NCBI GenBank assembly: GCA_028345195.1
Contig: JAOMCX010000001.1
Span: forward strand, 1 to 64,000
DNA: 64,000 bases
Source of the DNA: Candidatus Nitrosopelagicus sp.
GTDB taxonomy: Archaea > Thermoproteota > Nitrososphaeria > Nitrososphaerales > Nitrosopumilaceae
Direction: 5' to 3'
Positions 53,520-61,540 of this stretch are shown piece after piece. The translations under genes and the position numbers were made by a program. The number at the start of each line of letters is the position of its first letter. Within the stretch, counting starts at the first letter, position 1. The notes under the pieces were generated by a model, which saw only the letters and a list, made by a program, of their open reading frames with translations, did not search any database and was not told the origin of the DNA.

Positions 53520-54548
53520 TTATTCTGAAACTTCTTCAAACCAAAATGCCTTTGATAGAGTTTGATTTCCTGAATGACTAGCTGCAAACATAACTCTTGC
53601 TTGGTTTAGTAATTCTTGTTCAAAGTCAAATGGTGCTTTCTTTGTCCCCGTAATCTCCATACAAAATGCATCGATCATTTCTAAAAAGTGATCTTTTGGT
53701 TCAATTTCAAAAATTTCATTTTTTCTACCATTCCAATTATTTTCTGTATTGTATTGTAATGTAACCTTAGTTGTAAAATCAGGTGGAACCGAATATGCTC
53801 TATCTAATGATATCACTCCATCAGTTCCCCATACTTCGTATTTTGCTTGATAGTAACTTCCGTTTGAATATGTAATAGTTGCAGTTTTACCATTTTCATA
53901 AACCAAAATTGCTGAGCCTCCAACATCTACAGAAGATTCTGGAATTTTTTTCTGGCTACAAAATACACCTAACGGTTCTTCATCAAAGATCATTCGGCTT
54001 GCACAAATTGGGTAACAGCCAGAATCTTCTAGAAATCCTGAAACATACCTAATGTCCTCCTCTGGGAATGCTGGAAAACCAAAAATGCCATTAAATGATT
54101 TTACCTCTCCAATTTTACCTTCCTTGATCAATTCCTTTACTTTTTGATGTTGTGGATGGAATCTGAACATAAAGCCCTCCATTAATCTAACATTGTTTTC
54201 TTTTGCAGACTCGACCATCTCTATTGCAGATTTGAGATCATATGTTGAAGATTTCTCTACGTAAACATGCTTGCCTGCTACTGTTGCCTTGTTAGACCAT
54301 TTAGCGTGTGTATCGATTGGAGTTGAAATGTACACAGCATCAACTGAATCATCTGATATAACATCTTCATAACTACCAAATTTATCACAATTAAACTCAC
54401 TAGCAAATTCTTTTGCCTTATCTGTTGAACGACTTCCAATTATTTCTAATTCTGCAAATTCTGATTTTTGTATAGCTGGAATTACAGAACGTTTTGCAAT
54501 TCGTGAACAACCAATGATACCAAATCTTAGCGGTTCCATTTTTCTCAC
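53520..54548 (-). CDS. Gfo/Idh/MocA-family oxidoreductase
   Basis: NAD(P)-dependent sugar oxidoreductase. The Rossmann motif FGIIGCSRIAKR (about 8-19) and the EKx motif in HVYVEKSSTYD (about 94-104, with S in place of the usual P) are visible, and the C-terminal alpha/beta domain contains GFMFRFHPQH. Length 342 fits. The GTG start lies inside the stop of the upstream 2,3-dehydratase gene (4-base GTGA overlap). In known deoxysugar pathways a Gfo/Idh enzyme reduces the 3-keto group formed by the dehydratase, and I infer this role here. Confidence 0.9.
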   Translation of the reverse strand: MRKMEPLRFGIIGCSRIAKRSVIPAIQKSEFAELEIIGSRSTDKAKEFASEFNCDKFGSYEDVISDDSVDAVYISTPIDTHAKWSNKATVAGKHVYVEKSSTYDLKSAIEMVESAKENNVRLMEGFMFRFHPQHQKVKELIKEGKIGEVKSFNGIFGFPAFPEEDIRYVSGFLEDSGCYPICASRMIFDEEPLGVFCSQKKIPESSVDVGGSAILVYENGKTATITYSNGSYYQAKYEVWGTDGVISLDRAYSVPPDFTTKVTLQYNTENNWNGRKNEIFEIEPKDHFLEMIDAFCMEITGTKKAPFDFEQELLNQARVMFAASHSGNQTLSKAFWFEEVSE

Positions 54549-55294
54549 AGGTAAGAAATTATTCCCCTTACATGTGGACCAACAAAGTTTTCAATCTTCA
54601 TTAATTGTTTAATCTGATATAATGTAATCCAAATGAAAGAATCTGGAATTTTTAATTCTTCATCTTCTTTTACTTCAACAATCATGTTATAGTTTGATTT
54701 TAAGTGAAATCTACCTCCATCTTCTGATTGCCACTTTGCATAGATTATCTTTGGATTGTTTTCTTCATCAAAATATTCGGCAAATAATGGTTTTGAACCA
54801 CCATGAGCTTTTAACAAATTACTTGTTGTAGCTTGTAATGTAGGAGATAGTTGTAATTTTCCAATATTACCAGGTTCAGCTTTTGCTTGTAAAAGATAAT
54901 GTGGTATGCCATTGATTCTTTTCATTATAATTCCTAAAATTCCACCAGGATTTTTTGCAATCATCGGTTGTGTCCATCCTTTTTTTCCAACTTCACGATC
55001 AAATGTATTAGAAGCTTTCACGCCGATTACTTCAAAGAATCCTCCTGATTCATGTTTTACGTTACCTGAATTAGGATCCACATTCCATTTATCCAAATCA
55101 TTAATCCCAATTTCTTCAACAATCATATCTGATTCTTCACGCTTTTTGTTAAACCAATCAATAATGAAATCTAGCTTATTGATCTGATTATCATCTCTTA
55201 GTGAATCTAACATAGTTTCAATTCGTAATAATGCATCAGAATCCAAATTATAGTCATTTTTTTCTAAAACTGATTTAATTTCATCAATTATCAT
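54545..55294 (-). CDS. NDP-hexose 2,3-dehydratase family protein, half length
   Basis: The family removes water across C2-C3 of an NDP-4-keto-6-deoxyhexose, the first step to 2-deoxysugars. The hallmark blocks are present once: KGWTQPMIAKNPGGILG (about 104-120), HYLLQAKAEPGN (about 131-142), and LQLSPTLQATTSN (about 146-158). Known members such as EvaA are about 430-480 residues with two copies of this unit; this one has 249 residues and one copy, with an N-terminal helical part (about 1-60) of its own. It probably forms a dimer to rebuild the double-unit protein. It is coupled to the Gfo/Idh gene. Confidence 0.86.
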   Translation of the reverse strand: MIIDEIKSVLEKNDYNLDSDALLRIETMLDSLRDDNQINKLDFIIDWFNKKREESDMIVEEIGINDLDKWNVDPNSGNVKHESGGFFEVIGVKASNTFDREVGKKGWTQPMIAKNPGGILGIIMKRINGIPHYLLQAKAEPGNIGKLQLSPTLQATTSNLLKAHGGSKPLFAEYFDEENNPKIIYAKWQSEDGGRFHLKSNYNMIVEVKEDEELKIPDSFIWITLYQIKQLMKIENFVGPHVRGIISYL

Positions 55295-55432
55295 AGGAAC
55301 TAGTGAATAGGTAGTCTAATTATATTTTCTACTCAAATTTCTGAACACTATCATTAAAGATTGAGATTAATGCAAAAACTTTGAGTAGTATGTTTTATAG
55401 GTAAAAATCTAAGAATCATTAAAAGGATCAAA

Positions 55433-56317
55433 ATGAGTGTTGTTGTTGGAATTCCTGCATATAATGAAGAAAAAAATATTGCATCAATTATCACAAAATT
55501 AAAGAAAATAACTGATAAAATTATTGTATGTGACGACGGTTCAGAGGATCTTACCTCTCAAATCTCCAAAGATCTGGGTGCTCAAGTAATTACACATGAG
55601 AAGAATATGGGGTATGGTGCAGCAATTAGGAGTTTATTCTTAAAAGCAAAAGAATTGGAGTGTGATGTTCTAGTAACTTTTGATGCTGATGGCCAACATA
55701 GAATTGAAGATATTGAAAAAGTAATAAAACCAATTTTTGAAAATGAATCAGATATTGTAATTGGTTCTCGCTTTTTAGATGATTCTGACAAGGAAGTTCC
55801 AAGTTATAGAAAAGTAGGAATTAAAGTTATAACAAAAATCACTAATGCATCTATTAAAAAACAATTAACTGATTCACAAAGTGGATTTAGGGCTTATTCA
55901 AAACAAGTTCTAAGTAAATTATCTCCATCAGAATTGGGTATGGGAATTTCTACAGAAATACTTATCAAAGCAAGTAGTCAGGAGTTTAGAATCACTGAAG
56001 TACCAATAAAAATTCTCTATGGTGGAAATACATCTACACATAATCCTATCTCACATGGTTCATCAGTTCTACTTAGCACAATAAAATTTACTTCCATTGA
56101 ACATCCATTAAAATTCTATGGAATACCATCTATAGTTTTTCTTATAATTGGAATATCATTTACTGTATGGACGATACAAGAATATGCCATTAGTGGTGAT
56201 ATAATTACAAATGTTGCAATTATTGCAATAGGTTGTGTAATAGTTGGGGTTGTTCTATTACTTTGCGCAATTTTACTTTATTCACTAGTATCTGTAATGC
56301 GTGAAGGAAAAAACTAA
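55433..56317 (+). CDS. GT2-family glycosyltransferase (dolichyl-phosphate sugar synthase-like)
   Basis: GT-A transferase with VVGIPAYNEEKNIASII (about 4-20), the DxD-like VTFDADGQH (about 80-88) and SGFRAYSKQVL (about 147-157). Two hydrophobic helices at about 224-243 and 257-285 give the membrane-anchored C-terminus of polyprenyl-phosphate mannose/glucose synthases. It would supply the lipid-linked sugar for outside-acting GT-C enzymes such as the one at 40230. Length 294 is normal. It precedes the large transferase-like gene by 33 bases. Confidence 0.92.
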   Translation: MSVVVGIPAYNEEKNIASIITKLKKITDKIIVCDDGSEDLTSQISKDLGAQVITHEKNMGYGAAIRSLFLKAKELECDVLVTFDADGQHRIEDIEKVIKPIFENESDIVIGSRFLDDSDKEVPSYRKVGIKVITKITNASIKKQLTDSQSGFRAYSKQVLSKLSPSELGMGISTEILIKASSQEFRITEVPIKILYGGNTSTHNPISHGSSVLLSTIKFTSIEHPLKFYGIPSIVFLIIGISFTVWTIQEYAISGDIITNVAIIAIGCVIVGVVLLLCAILLYSLVSVMREGKN

Positions 56318-56350
56318 TCAAATGAATCAAAAAATCAATTAGAATTTATC

Positions 56351-58162
56351 ATGACAAATTTTCTACTTTTAGATTATGGCTTTGATTTTGATACATTAAA
56401 AAAATGTAAAGATGATTTTACAAAAATAATCTGTTTTGATTTTGATACACATTTACTTCTAGAGAAAAATAACATTCAACACGTTCTTGCTGATGAATAC
56501 ATTGATAAATTAACAATTGAAAAAATTCAGTCAAAAAGTTATTCATTTTCTGAATGGTATATGGATTATAATATTTCTGAATATATGATTTATGAGGGCA
56601 TCAATTTAGGAAAACTATTTCATATAGAATTTATGGATATGTTTGTTCCCTTTATAACAAAATTTGTCCAAATTTGTAATATAATTGAGAAATGCCCAAA
56701 CATTTCATGTACATCATCATTATATGAAATAGCAAAATTTTTGTCAAAAGATGTCAAACAATTTCCAACAAATCCTAAAATTCAATCTAAAAAAATTTCT
56801 CACGAATATCGATTTGGCAAACTAAATTTTTCATTAAATCTTTCAGAGAATCAATACAAAAAAATCAAAAATGCAACTAATTTTTTCATACGAAATCCTA
56901 CCAAATATTCAGAAAACAAAAATGCTAAAACTTTCCTTTTTGTAGAAATTGATCCTATTAAGTACAAAAACTTGTTTCTTGATTCTGAAAATTCCGATTA
57001 TGGTATAACATTATTTAACAATCGTAGACCTGCAGTTTGGAATGTAGATTCATGGAAAATCATAAAAAATTCTCAAACTAATGTAGTCAATTCTAGTTCC
57101 ATCCTTAATTCCAATTTAAAAAATAAAGTTCTGTTAGCAAAATCGGAATTAAAAAAACAATTAAACTTAATGTGGTCAAAGAGTGATTTTTTTTCTGTTT
57201 TCTTTTCTTATGAAGGACATTCTTTTTGGAAAATTTTTTCGCGACAATTTATACCAAAAATTGATTCACAGTTCCTATTTTTTATAGAACAAATTGAATC
57301 AACAAAAACATTATTTGATTCAAATAAATTTGATTCAGTTTTAATTTTGTCAGAAGCGGCTGTTGAAGAACAAATTACTCTTCAATTTGCAAAACAAAAT
57401 GGAATACCAGTTGTGTTATTACAACATGGGGTACCTTATGATACTGAAAATGCTATTACCAGAAATAATTTACTGGGGTTCTTTCCTAATGACTCAAATT
57501 TTCTTATTTCTTGGGGAAAACTAATCCAAGAATATGTAGAAAATTTTGGTATAGACAAATCAAAAATACAGAATTTAGGAAATCCAGTCTATGATGATCT
57601 ATTTAATTCTGATATTGTGACTAAAAATGAATTTGTTTTAATTGCAACGTCTCCTCCTATGAAAGATTTTGTAATTGACAACACTATTGATGTTCATAGA
57701 AATTACTATTCAATTTTAAAAGAAACTTGTAATTTATTGATTAAATTAAATAAAAAAATAATCATTAAACCACACCCATCATTGGAAGATAATAATTTAG
57801 ATAATTTTAAAAATTTAAAAAATGTAGAAATTATAAAAACTGGTGACATAATTCCTTTAATTAAAAATTGTGAATTATTAATTACATTTGATTTGTCAAC
57901 AACAATTCTTGAAGCTCAGATTCTAAAGAAACCCGTACTAAGTATATCTTTAAGGGATTATGGGTTTGGAAAATCTAAAATTTTTCTAAGAGATACTTGT
58001 AAAACTTTACCTATCTCTAAGTCATTAGATGAAATAAAAATGATATTATCAAAAAATTATAATCAAATTCAATCTGACAATACAAAATCTTTCTTAGAAG
58101 ACTATCTATCTTGTCAAGGTAATTCTGCAAAATCACTATTGAAATTTCTATTAAATTTGTAA
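56351..58162 (+). CDS. Large GT-B-like polysaccharide transferase
   Basis: A 603-residue protein with an N-terminal region I cannot place. The C-terminal half (about 330-590) resembles CDP-glycerol glycerophosphotransferase/Kdo-transferase-type GT-B folds: VVLLQHGVPYD (about 355-365), NLGNPVYDDLF (about 414-424), IIIKPHPSLED (about 473-483) and LSTTILEAQILKKPVLSI (about 515-532). There is no signal peptide and no clear transmembrane helix. It may transfer a phospho-polyol or sugar. The function is inferred from fold motifs only. Confidence 0.65.
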   Translation: MTNFLLLDYGFDFDTLKKCKDDFTKIICFDFDTHLLLEKNNIQHVLADEYIDKLTIEKIQSKSYSFSEWYMDYNISEYMIYEGINLGKLFHIEFMDMFVPFITKFVQICNIIEKCPNISCTSSLYEIAKFLSKDVKQFPTNPKIQSKKISHEYRFGKLNFSLNLSENQYKKIKNATNFFIRNPTKYSENKNAKTFLFVEIDPIKYKNLFLDSENSDYGITLFNNRRPAVWNVDSWKIIKNSQTNVVNSSSILNSNLKNKVLLAKSELKKQLNLMWSKSDFFSVFFSYEGHSFWKIFSRQFIPKIDSQFLFFIEQIESTKTLFDSNKFDSVLILSEAAVEEQITLQFAKQNGIPVVLLQHGVPYDTENAITRNNLLGFFPNDSNFLISWGKLIQEYVENFGIDKSKIQNLGNPVYDDLFNSDIVTKNEFVLIATSPPMKDFVIDNTIDVHRNYYSILKETCNLLIKLNKKIIIKPHPSLEDNNLDNFKNLKNVEIIKTGDIIPLIKNCELLITFDLSTTILEAQILKKPVLSISLRDYGFGKSKIFLRDTCKTLPISKSLDEIKMILSKNYNQIQSDNTKSFLEDYLSCQGNSAKSLLKFLLNL

Positions 58163-58166
58163 TCAT

Positions 58167-58177
58167 TGTTATATACG
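58167..58177 (+). promoter_or_regulatory. TATA box of the carbamoyltransferase operon
   Basis: The sequence tgttatatacg is centred about 25 bases before the ATG at 58197, just downstream of the previous stop. Confidence 0.55.
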
Positions 58178-58196
58178 TGATTAATTTCTCAAACTT

Positions 58197-58349
58197 ATGT
58201 CACGCTTACAAACTATTAAAGAAATATTCCAACTATACATTAGAAAAAGAAAATTTTACATGTTTCCAATTTTTATCTTACTCTTAGCTCTTGTTGGCGT
58301 CACCGCATTAGCTCAATCAGGACTTGTAGCATTCATCTATCCGATATAA
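58197..58349 (+). CDS. Small membrane protein, DUF5989-like (50 aa)
   Basis: A 50-codon frame starts at ATG 58197. A basic amphipathic head (QTIKEIFQLYIRKRKF, about 5-20) is followed by one membrane helix (MFPIFILLLALVGVTALA, about 22-39) and the ending SGLVAFIYPI. This pattern matches the tiny DUF5989 proteins that accompany SxtJ-like proteins and carbamoyltransferases in bacterial glycan loci. It ends one base before the SxtJ-like gene, and a TATA box lies 25 bases upstream. Its role is unknown, but it probably helps hold the enzyme at the membrane. Confidence 0.85.
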   Translation: MSRLQTIKEIFQLYIRKRKFYMFPIFILLLALVGVTALAQSGLVAFIYPI

Positions 58350-58350
58350 G

Positions 58351-58701
58351 ATGCAAACATCATCTCCTAGATTCAAATCTCTTGCAGTGACTGCAGGATT
58401 ATCCTTTTGGTTTTTTATTATTACCTCTAGTGCCGGGATATTTTCCATATGGTATCTCATAATCTTTGTAGGAATTCTTCTTTCTATTACTCAGATATTT
58501 GCAAAAAAATTATCAAGAGGATTAGATGTTTTTGCTATCTTTAATACCAAAGTCTTCTTAGGAGCACTCTATATTTTTGTCATATCGATTTATGGCATAA
58601 TATTCAAACTCTTACGAATAGATTTACTGCGTTTAAGAAAACAAAAACAATCCTATTGGCTAGAGACTGAATCCTCAAATGATGCGAGGAAGATGTTCTA
58701 G
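58351..58701 (+). CDS. SxtJ-like membrane protein
   Basis: A 116-residue protein with helices at about 10-30 (VTAGLSFWFFIITSSAGIF), 32-48 and 66-90 (VFLGALYIFVISIYGIIF), ending in a polar tail (LRLRKQKQSYWLETESSN). The conserved W-x-E end and gene order match SxtJ-type proteins found beside carbamoyltransferases. It begins one base after the DUF5989-like stop and ends on the first base of the carbamoyltransferase GTG, so all three are tightly coupled. The biochemical role is not established. Confidence 0.82.
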   Translation: MQTSSPRFKSLAVTAGLSFWFFIITSSAGIFSIWYLIIFVGILLSITQIFAKKLSRGLDVFAIFNTKVFLGALYIFVISIYGIIFKLLRIDLLRLRKQKQSYWLETESSNDARKMF

Positions 58702-60404
58702 TGTATAATCTTGGTATTTCATGTTATTATCATGATTCAGCAGCTGCATTGTTAAAAGATGGTATTGTAGTTGCAGCAATTGAAGAAGAAAGATTCTCCA
58801 GAAAGAAATTTGATGATGATTTTCCTAAACTAGCGATAAAATGGTGTCTTGAAGAAGAAGGGATTTCTCCTTCTGATATTAATTCTGTAGCATTTTATGA
58901 TAAACCAGTTCTAAAATTTGAAAGATTACTTGATAATTACATTGCAGTAGCACCTAGAGGTCTTTACAGTTTTCTAGATACAATGCCAAAGTGGCTACAT
59001 AGTAGACTCTGGATAAAAAGTGAAATCAAAAAAGCTCTTGTAGGTTTTCGTGGAGAAATAATATTTCCGGAACATCACATATCTCATGCCGCACATGCAT
59101 TTTATACATCCCAGTTTGAAGAATCTGCTATTCTTACAATAGATGGAGTAGGTGAATGGAGTACTACCTCCTTTGGATATGCAAAAAATAACTCAATTAC
59201 ATTAACTCATGATATTCGTTGGCCTCATTCACTAGGATTATTTTATTCAGCATTTACTTATTTTCTTGGATTTAAAGTAAATGAGGGTGAATACAAACTA
59301 ATGGGTCTTGCATCATACGGAAAACCAAAGTACTATGATAAAATTGTCAATCATCTCATAGATATCAAAGATGATGGAAGTATTCATCTCGATATGAGTT
59401 ATTTTGCATTTACATATGATAAAGTAATGACAAATGACAAATTTTCAAAATTATTTGATATTGAACCAAGAAAGAAAGATGAAAAAGCAGAGCAAATCCA
59501 CTTTGATATTGGTGCAAGTGCACAAAAAGTTTTAGAAGATATATTATTGAAAATGGTTAATCACGTTTACAAAAAATCTAAAATGAAAAATCTTTGTATT
59601 GGTGGTGGTGTTGCACTTAATGGGGTTGCAAATTATAGAATATTGAAAGAAGGACCATTTGAGAATGTTCATATTCCACCTTCACCTGGAGATGCAGGAA
59701 GTGCAGTTGGATGTGCACAATACCTTTACTACAATTATCACAACAATAACCGTGTAATTCAGAAAAACGTATCTAAAGTAATTACCGAAAATGTATTCGT
59801 TGGCCCTTCATATTCTAATGAACAAATACAACAATTCCTAGATTCAAAAAATGTTTCATATGAAAAAATAGAACCTGAACAACTGCTAATTAAAACTGCC
59901 AAACTTATCTCTGATGGAAATATTGTTGGTTGGTATCAAGGTAAAATGGAATGGGGTCCTAGAGCTCTTGGATGTAGAAGTATCTTAGCAGATCCAAGAA
60001 AAGCTGAGATGAAAGATATTCTTAATGAGAAAATTAAACACAGAGAATCATTTAGACCATTTGCCCCTTCAATTCTAGAAGAGCATGTTTCTGACTATTT
60101 TGATATTGATCGTATTAGCCCTTACATGTTGATGGTTGCTCCAGTAAAGAAACCTAATGAAATTCCAGCAGTTACTCATGTTGATGGCACGGGTCGTTTA
60201 CAAACTGTCAATAGAGATGCAAATCCAATTTATTATGATTTGATCCAAGAATTCCAAAAAATCACTGGTGTTCCTGTAGTTATTAATACTTCAATGAACG
60301 TTATGGGTGAACCTATTGTAAATACCCCTGAACAAGCATATCAGATGATAATAAAAACAGATATGGATTATTTGGTTATGGGAAATTATTTGGTGAAAAA
60401 ATAG
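58701..60404 (+). CDS. O-carbamoyltransferase (NodU/CmcH/TobZ family)
   Basis: Enzyme that carbamoylates a sugar or antibiotic hydroxyl from carbamoyl phosphate and ATP. The N-terminal Kae1-like domain starts with GISCYYHDSAA (4-14) and contains the metal motif HHISHAAHAFY (about 123-133) and ILTIDGVGEWST (about 143-154). GGGVALNGVAN (about 302-312) marks the ATP site. The C-terminal domain includes GKMEWGPRALGCRSIL (about 417-432) and HRESFRPFAPSI. Length 567 is normal. GTG at 58701 is the start, overlapping the SxtJ-like gene by one base. Confidence 0.95.
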   Translation: MYNLGISCYYHDSAAALLKDGIVVAAIEEERFSRKKFDDDFPKLAIKWCLEEEGISPSDINSVAFYDKPVLKFERLLDNYIAVAPRGLYSFLDTMPKWLHSRLWIKSEIKKALVGFRGEIIFPEHHISHAAHAFYTSQFEESAILTIDGVGEWSTTSFGYAKNNSITLTHDIRWPHSLGLFYSAFTYFLGFKVNEGEYKLMGLASYGKPKYYDKIVNHLIDIKDDGSIHLDMSYFAFTYDKVMTNDKFSKLFDIEPRKKDEKAEQIHFDIGASAQKVLEDILLKMVNHVYKKSKMKNLCIGGGVALNGVANYRILKEGPFENVHIPPSPGDAGSAVGCAQYLYYNYHNNNRVIQKNVSKVITENVFVGPSYSNEQIQQFLDSKNVSYEKIEPEQLLIKTAKLISDGNIVGWYQGKMEWGPRALGCRSILADPRKAEMKDILNEKIKHRESFRPFAPSILEEHVSDYFDIDRISPYMLMVAPVKKPNEIPAVTHVDGTGRLQTVNRDANPIYYDLIQEFQKITGVPVVINTSMNVMGEPIVNTPEQAYQMIIKTDMDYLVMGNYLVKK

Positions 60405-61483
60405 TGTCAGTACAAGTGGGCTATAAGAAACAATTTTTCCTATACATCTTATTATTTCTAATTCTGATAGTTACAATTGAGTCTGTAGTCCGTATTTATG
60501 ATCATTATTATCCATCTTGTAGTTTCTATGAAAGTGATGTCTTCGCTGAAATGGATGATGAACTCAAAAGAATAATTTGCCATGATAATGGAAAATTAAA
60601 ATGGTCACTCAATCCATTACGTCTAGATCCAAATCAACATTTTGAAACCATTAATGTTAATTCCAATGGTTTTAGAGGGCCTGAACTTCAAGATAATTTT
60701 GATTATAGAATTTTTGTTGTTGGTGGTTCTACAGCTTTTGGAGTTGGCACAACATCTGATAGTAATACAATTCCTGGTTATCTCCAACAATTATTCAATG
60801 AAAAATTTCCTGAAAGAAATATTGAAGTGATTAATGCAGGAATACCAAAAGCTTATTCCTTTACAGAATCAGAATTGATTAAAAATTCACTGATAAACTA
60901 TAATCCTGATATGATTATCATTTATGATGGTTGGAACGATATTACTCATTCATATGATGAATTCCAATCAATTGAAAATACTTCAACTGATGATTTGATT
61001 AGGTTAATTAATAGAAGTGATTATTCAACTCCTAAAGTTTTACTTCAACAATATTTTAATTATCAACGAACATCAACTTCAGTCATAGAATTTGATACAT
61101 CATTTATTTCTGAAAAGACAAATCTATGGAACAATCAATTAGAAGAAACTTGTAAAATTATTAAAACAAACAATATCGAAACAACAATTATCTTACAACC
61201 ATTACTTGGTACTGGAAATAAAATATTATCTAATGAAGAAATGTACTACTATGAACATTATGATTCTGAAACTATGGTCAAATATTATGAATCATATGCT
61301 GGTAATCTTGAGAAATTAACTAATTCATGTAACCAAACATTGGATCTAAGGAATGTTTTTGATCACTACAAAGAAACGATCTATTATGATGCAGGTCATA
61401 TGAGTGATTTTGGCAACAAGATTATTGCATCACAAATCTATGAGCAACTTTCTCCATTGATAAAAAACGAGATTTCTCAATAA
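60404..61483 (+). CDS. Membrane-anchored SGNH/GDSL-type hydrolase
   Basis: An N-terminal hydrophobic anchor (about 11-30, FLYILLFLILIVTIESVV) precedes an outward-facing domain. VGGSTAFGVG carries the nucleophile (about 105-114), YDGWNDIT the Asn block (about 170-177) and YDAGHMSDFGNK the Asp-x-x-His pair (about 328-339). SGNH enzymes are esterases or acyltransferases on glycans. Length 359 is typical of anchored forms. Its GTG start shares a base with the carbamoyltransferase stop, so it is part of the same operon. Confidence 0.88.
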   Translation: MSVQVGYKKQFFLYILLFLILIVTIESVVRIYDHYYPSCSFYESDVFAEMDDELKRIICHDNGKLKWSLNPLRLDPNQHFETINVNSNGFRGPELQDNFDYRIFVVGGSTAFGVGTTSDSNTIPGYLQQLFNEKFPERNIEVINAGIPKAYSFTESELIKNSLINYNPDMIIIYDGWNDITHSYDEFQSIENTSTDDLIRLINRSDYSTPKVLLQQYFNYQRTSTSVIEFDTSFISEKTNLWNNQLEETCKIIKTNNIETTIILQPLLGTGNKILSNEEMYYYEHYDSETMVKYYESYAGNLEKLTNSCNQTLDLRNVFDHYKETIYYDAGHMSDFGNKIIASQIYEQLSPLIKNEISQ

Positions 61484-61512
61484 ATCATGAAAATATCATT
61501 CCTAAGCAAGTT

Positions 61513-61521
61513 TTTTAATAC
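61513..61521 (+). promoter_or_regulatory. TATA-like box of the PseB-like gene
   Basis: The sequence ttttaatac is centred about 24 bases before ATG 61541. Confidence 0.45.
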
Positions 61522-61540
61522 ACATAAAAAATAATTTTCT

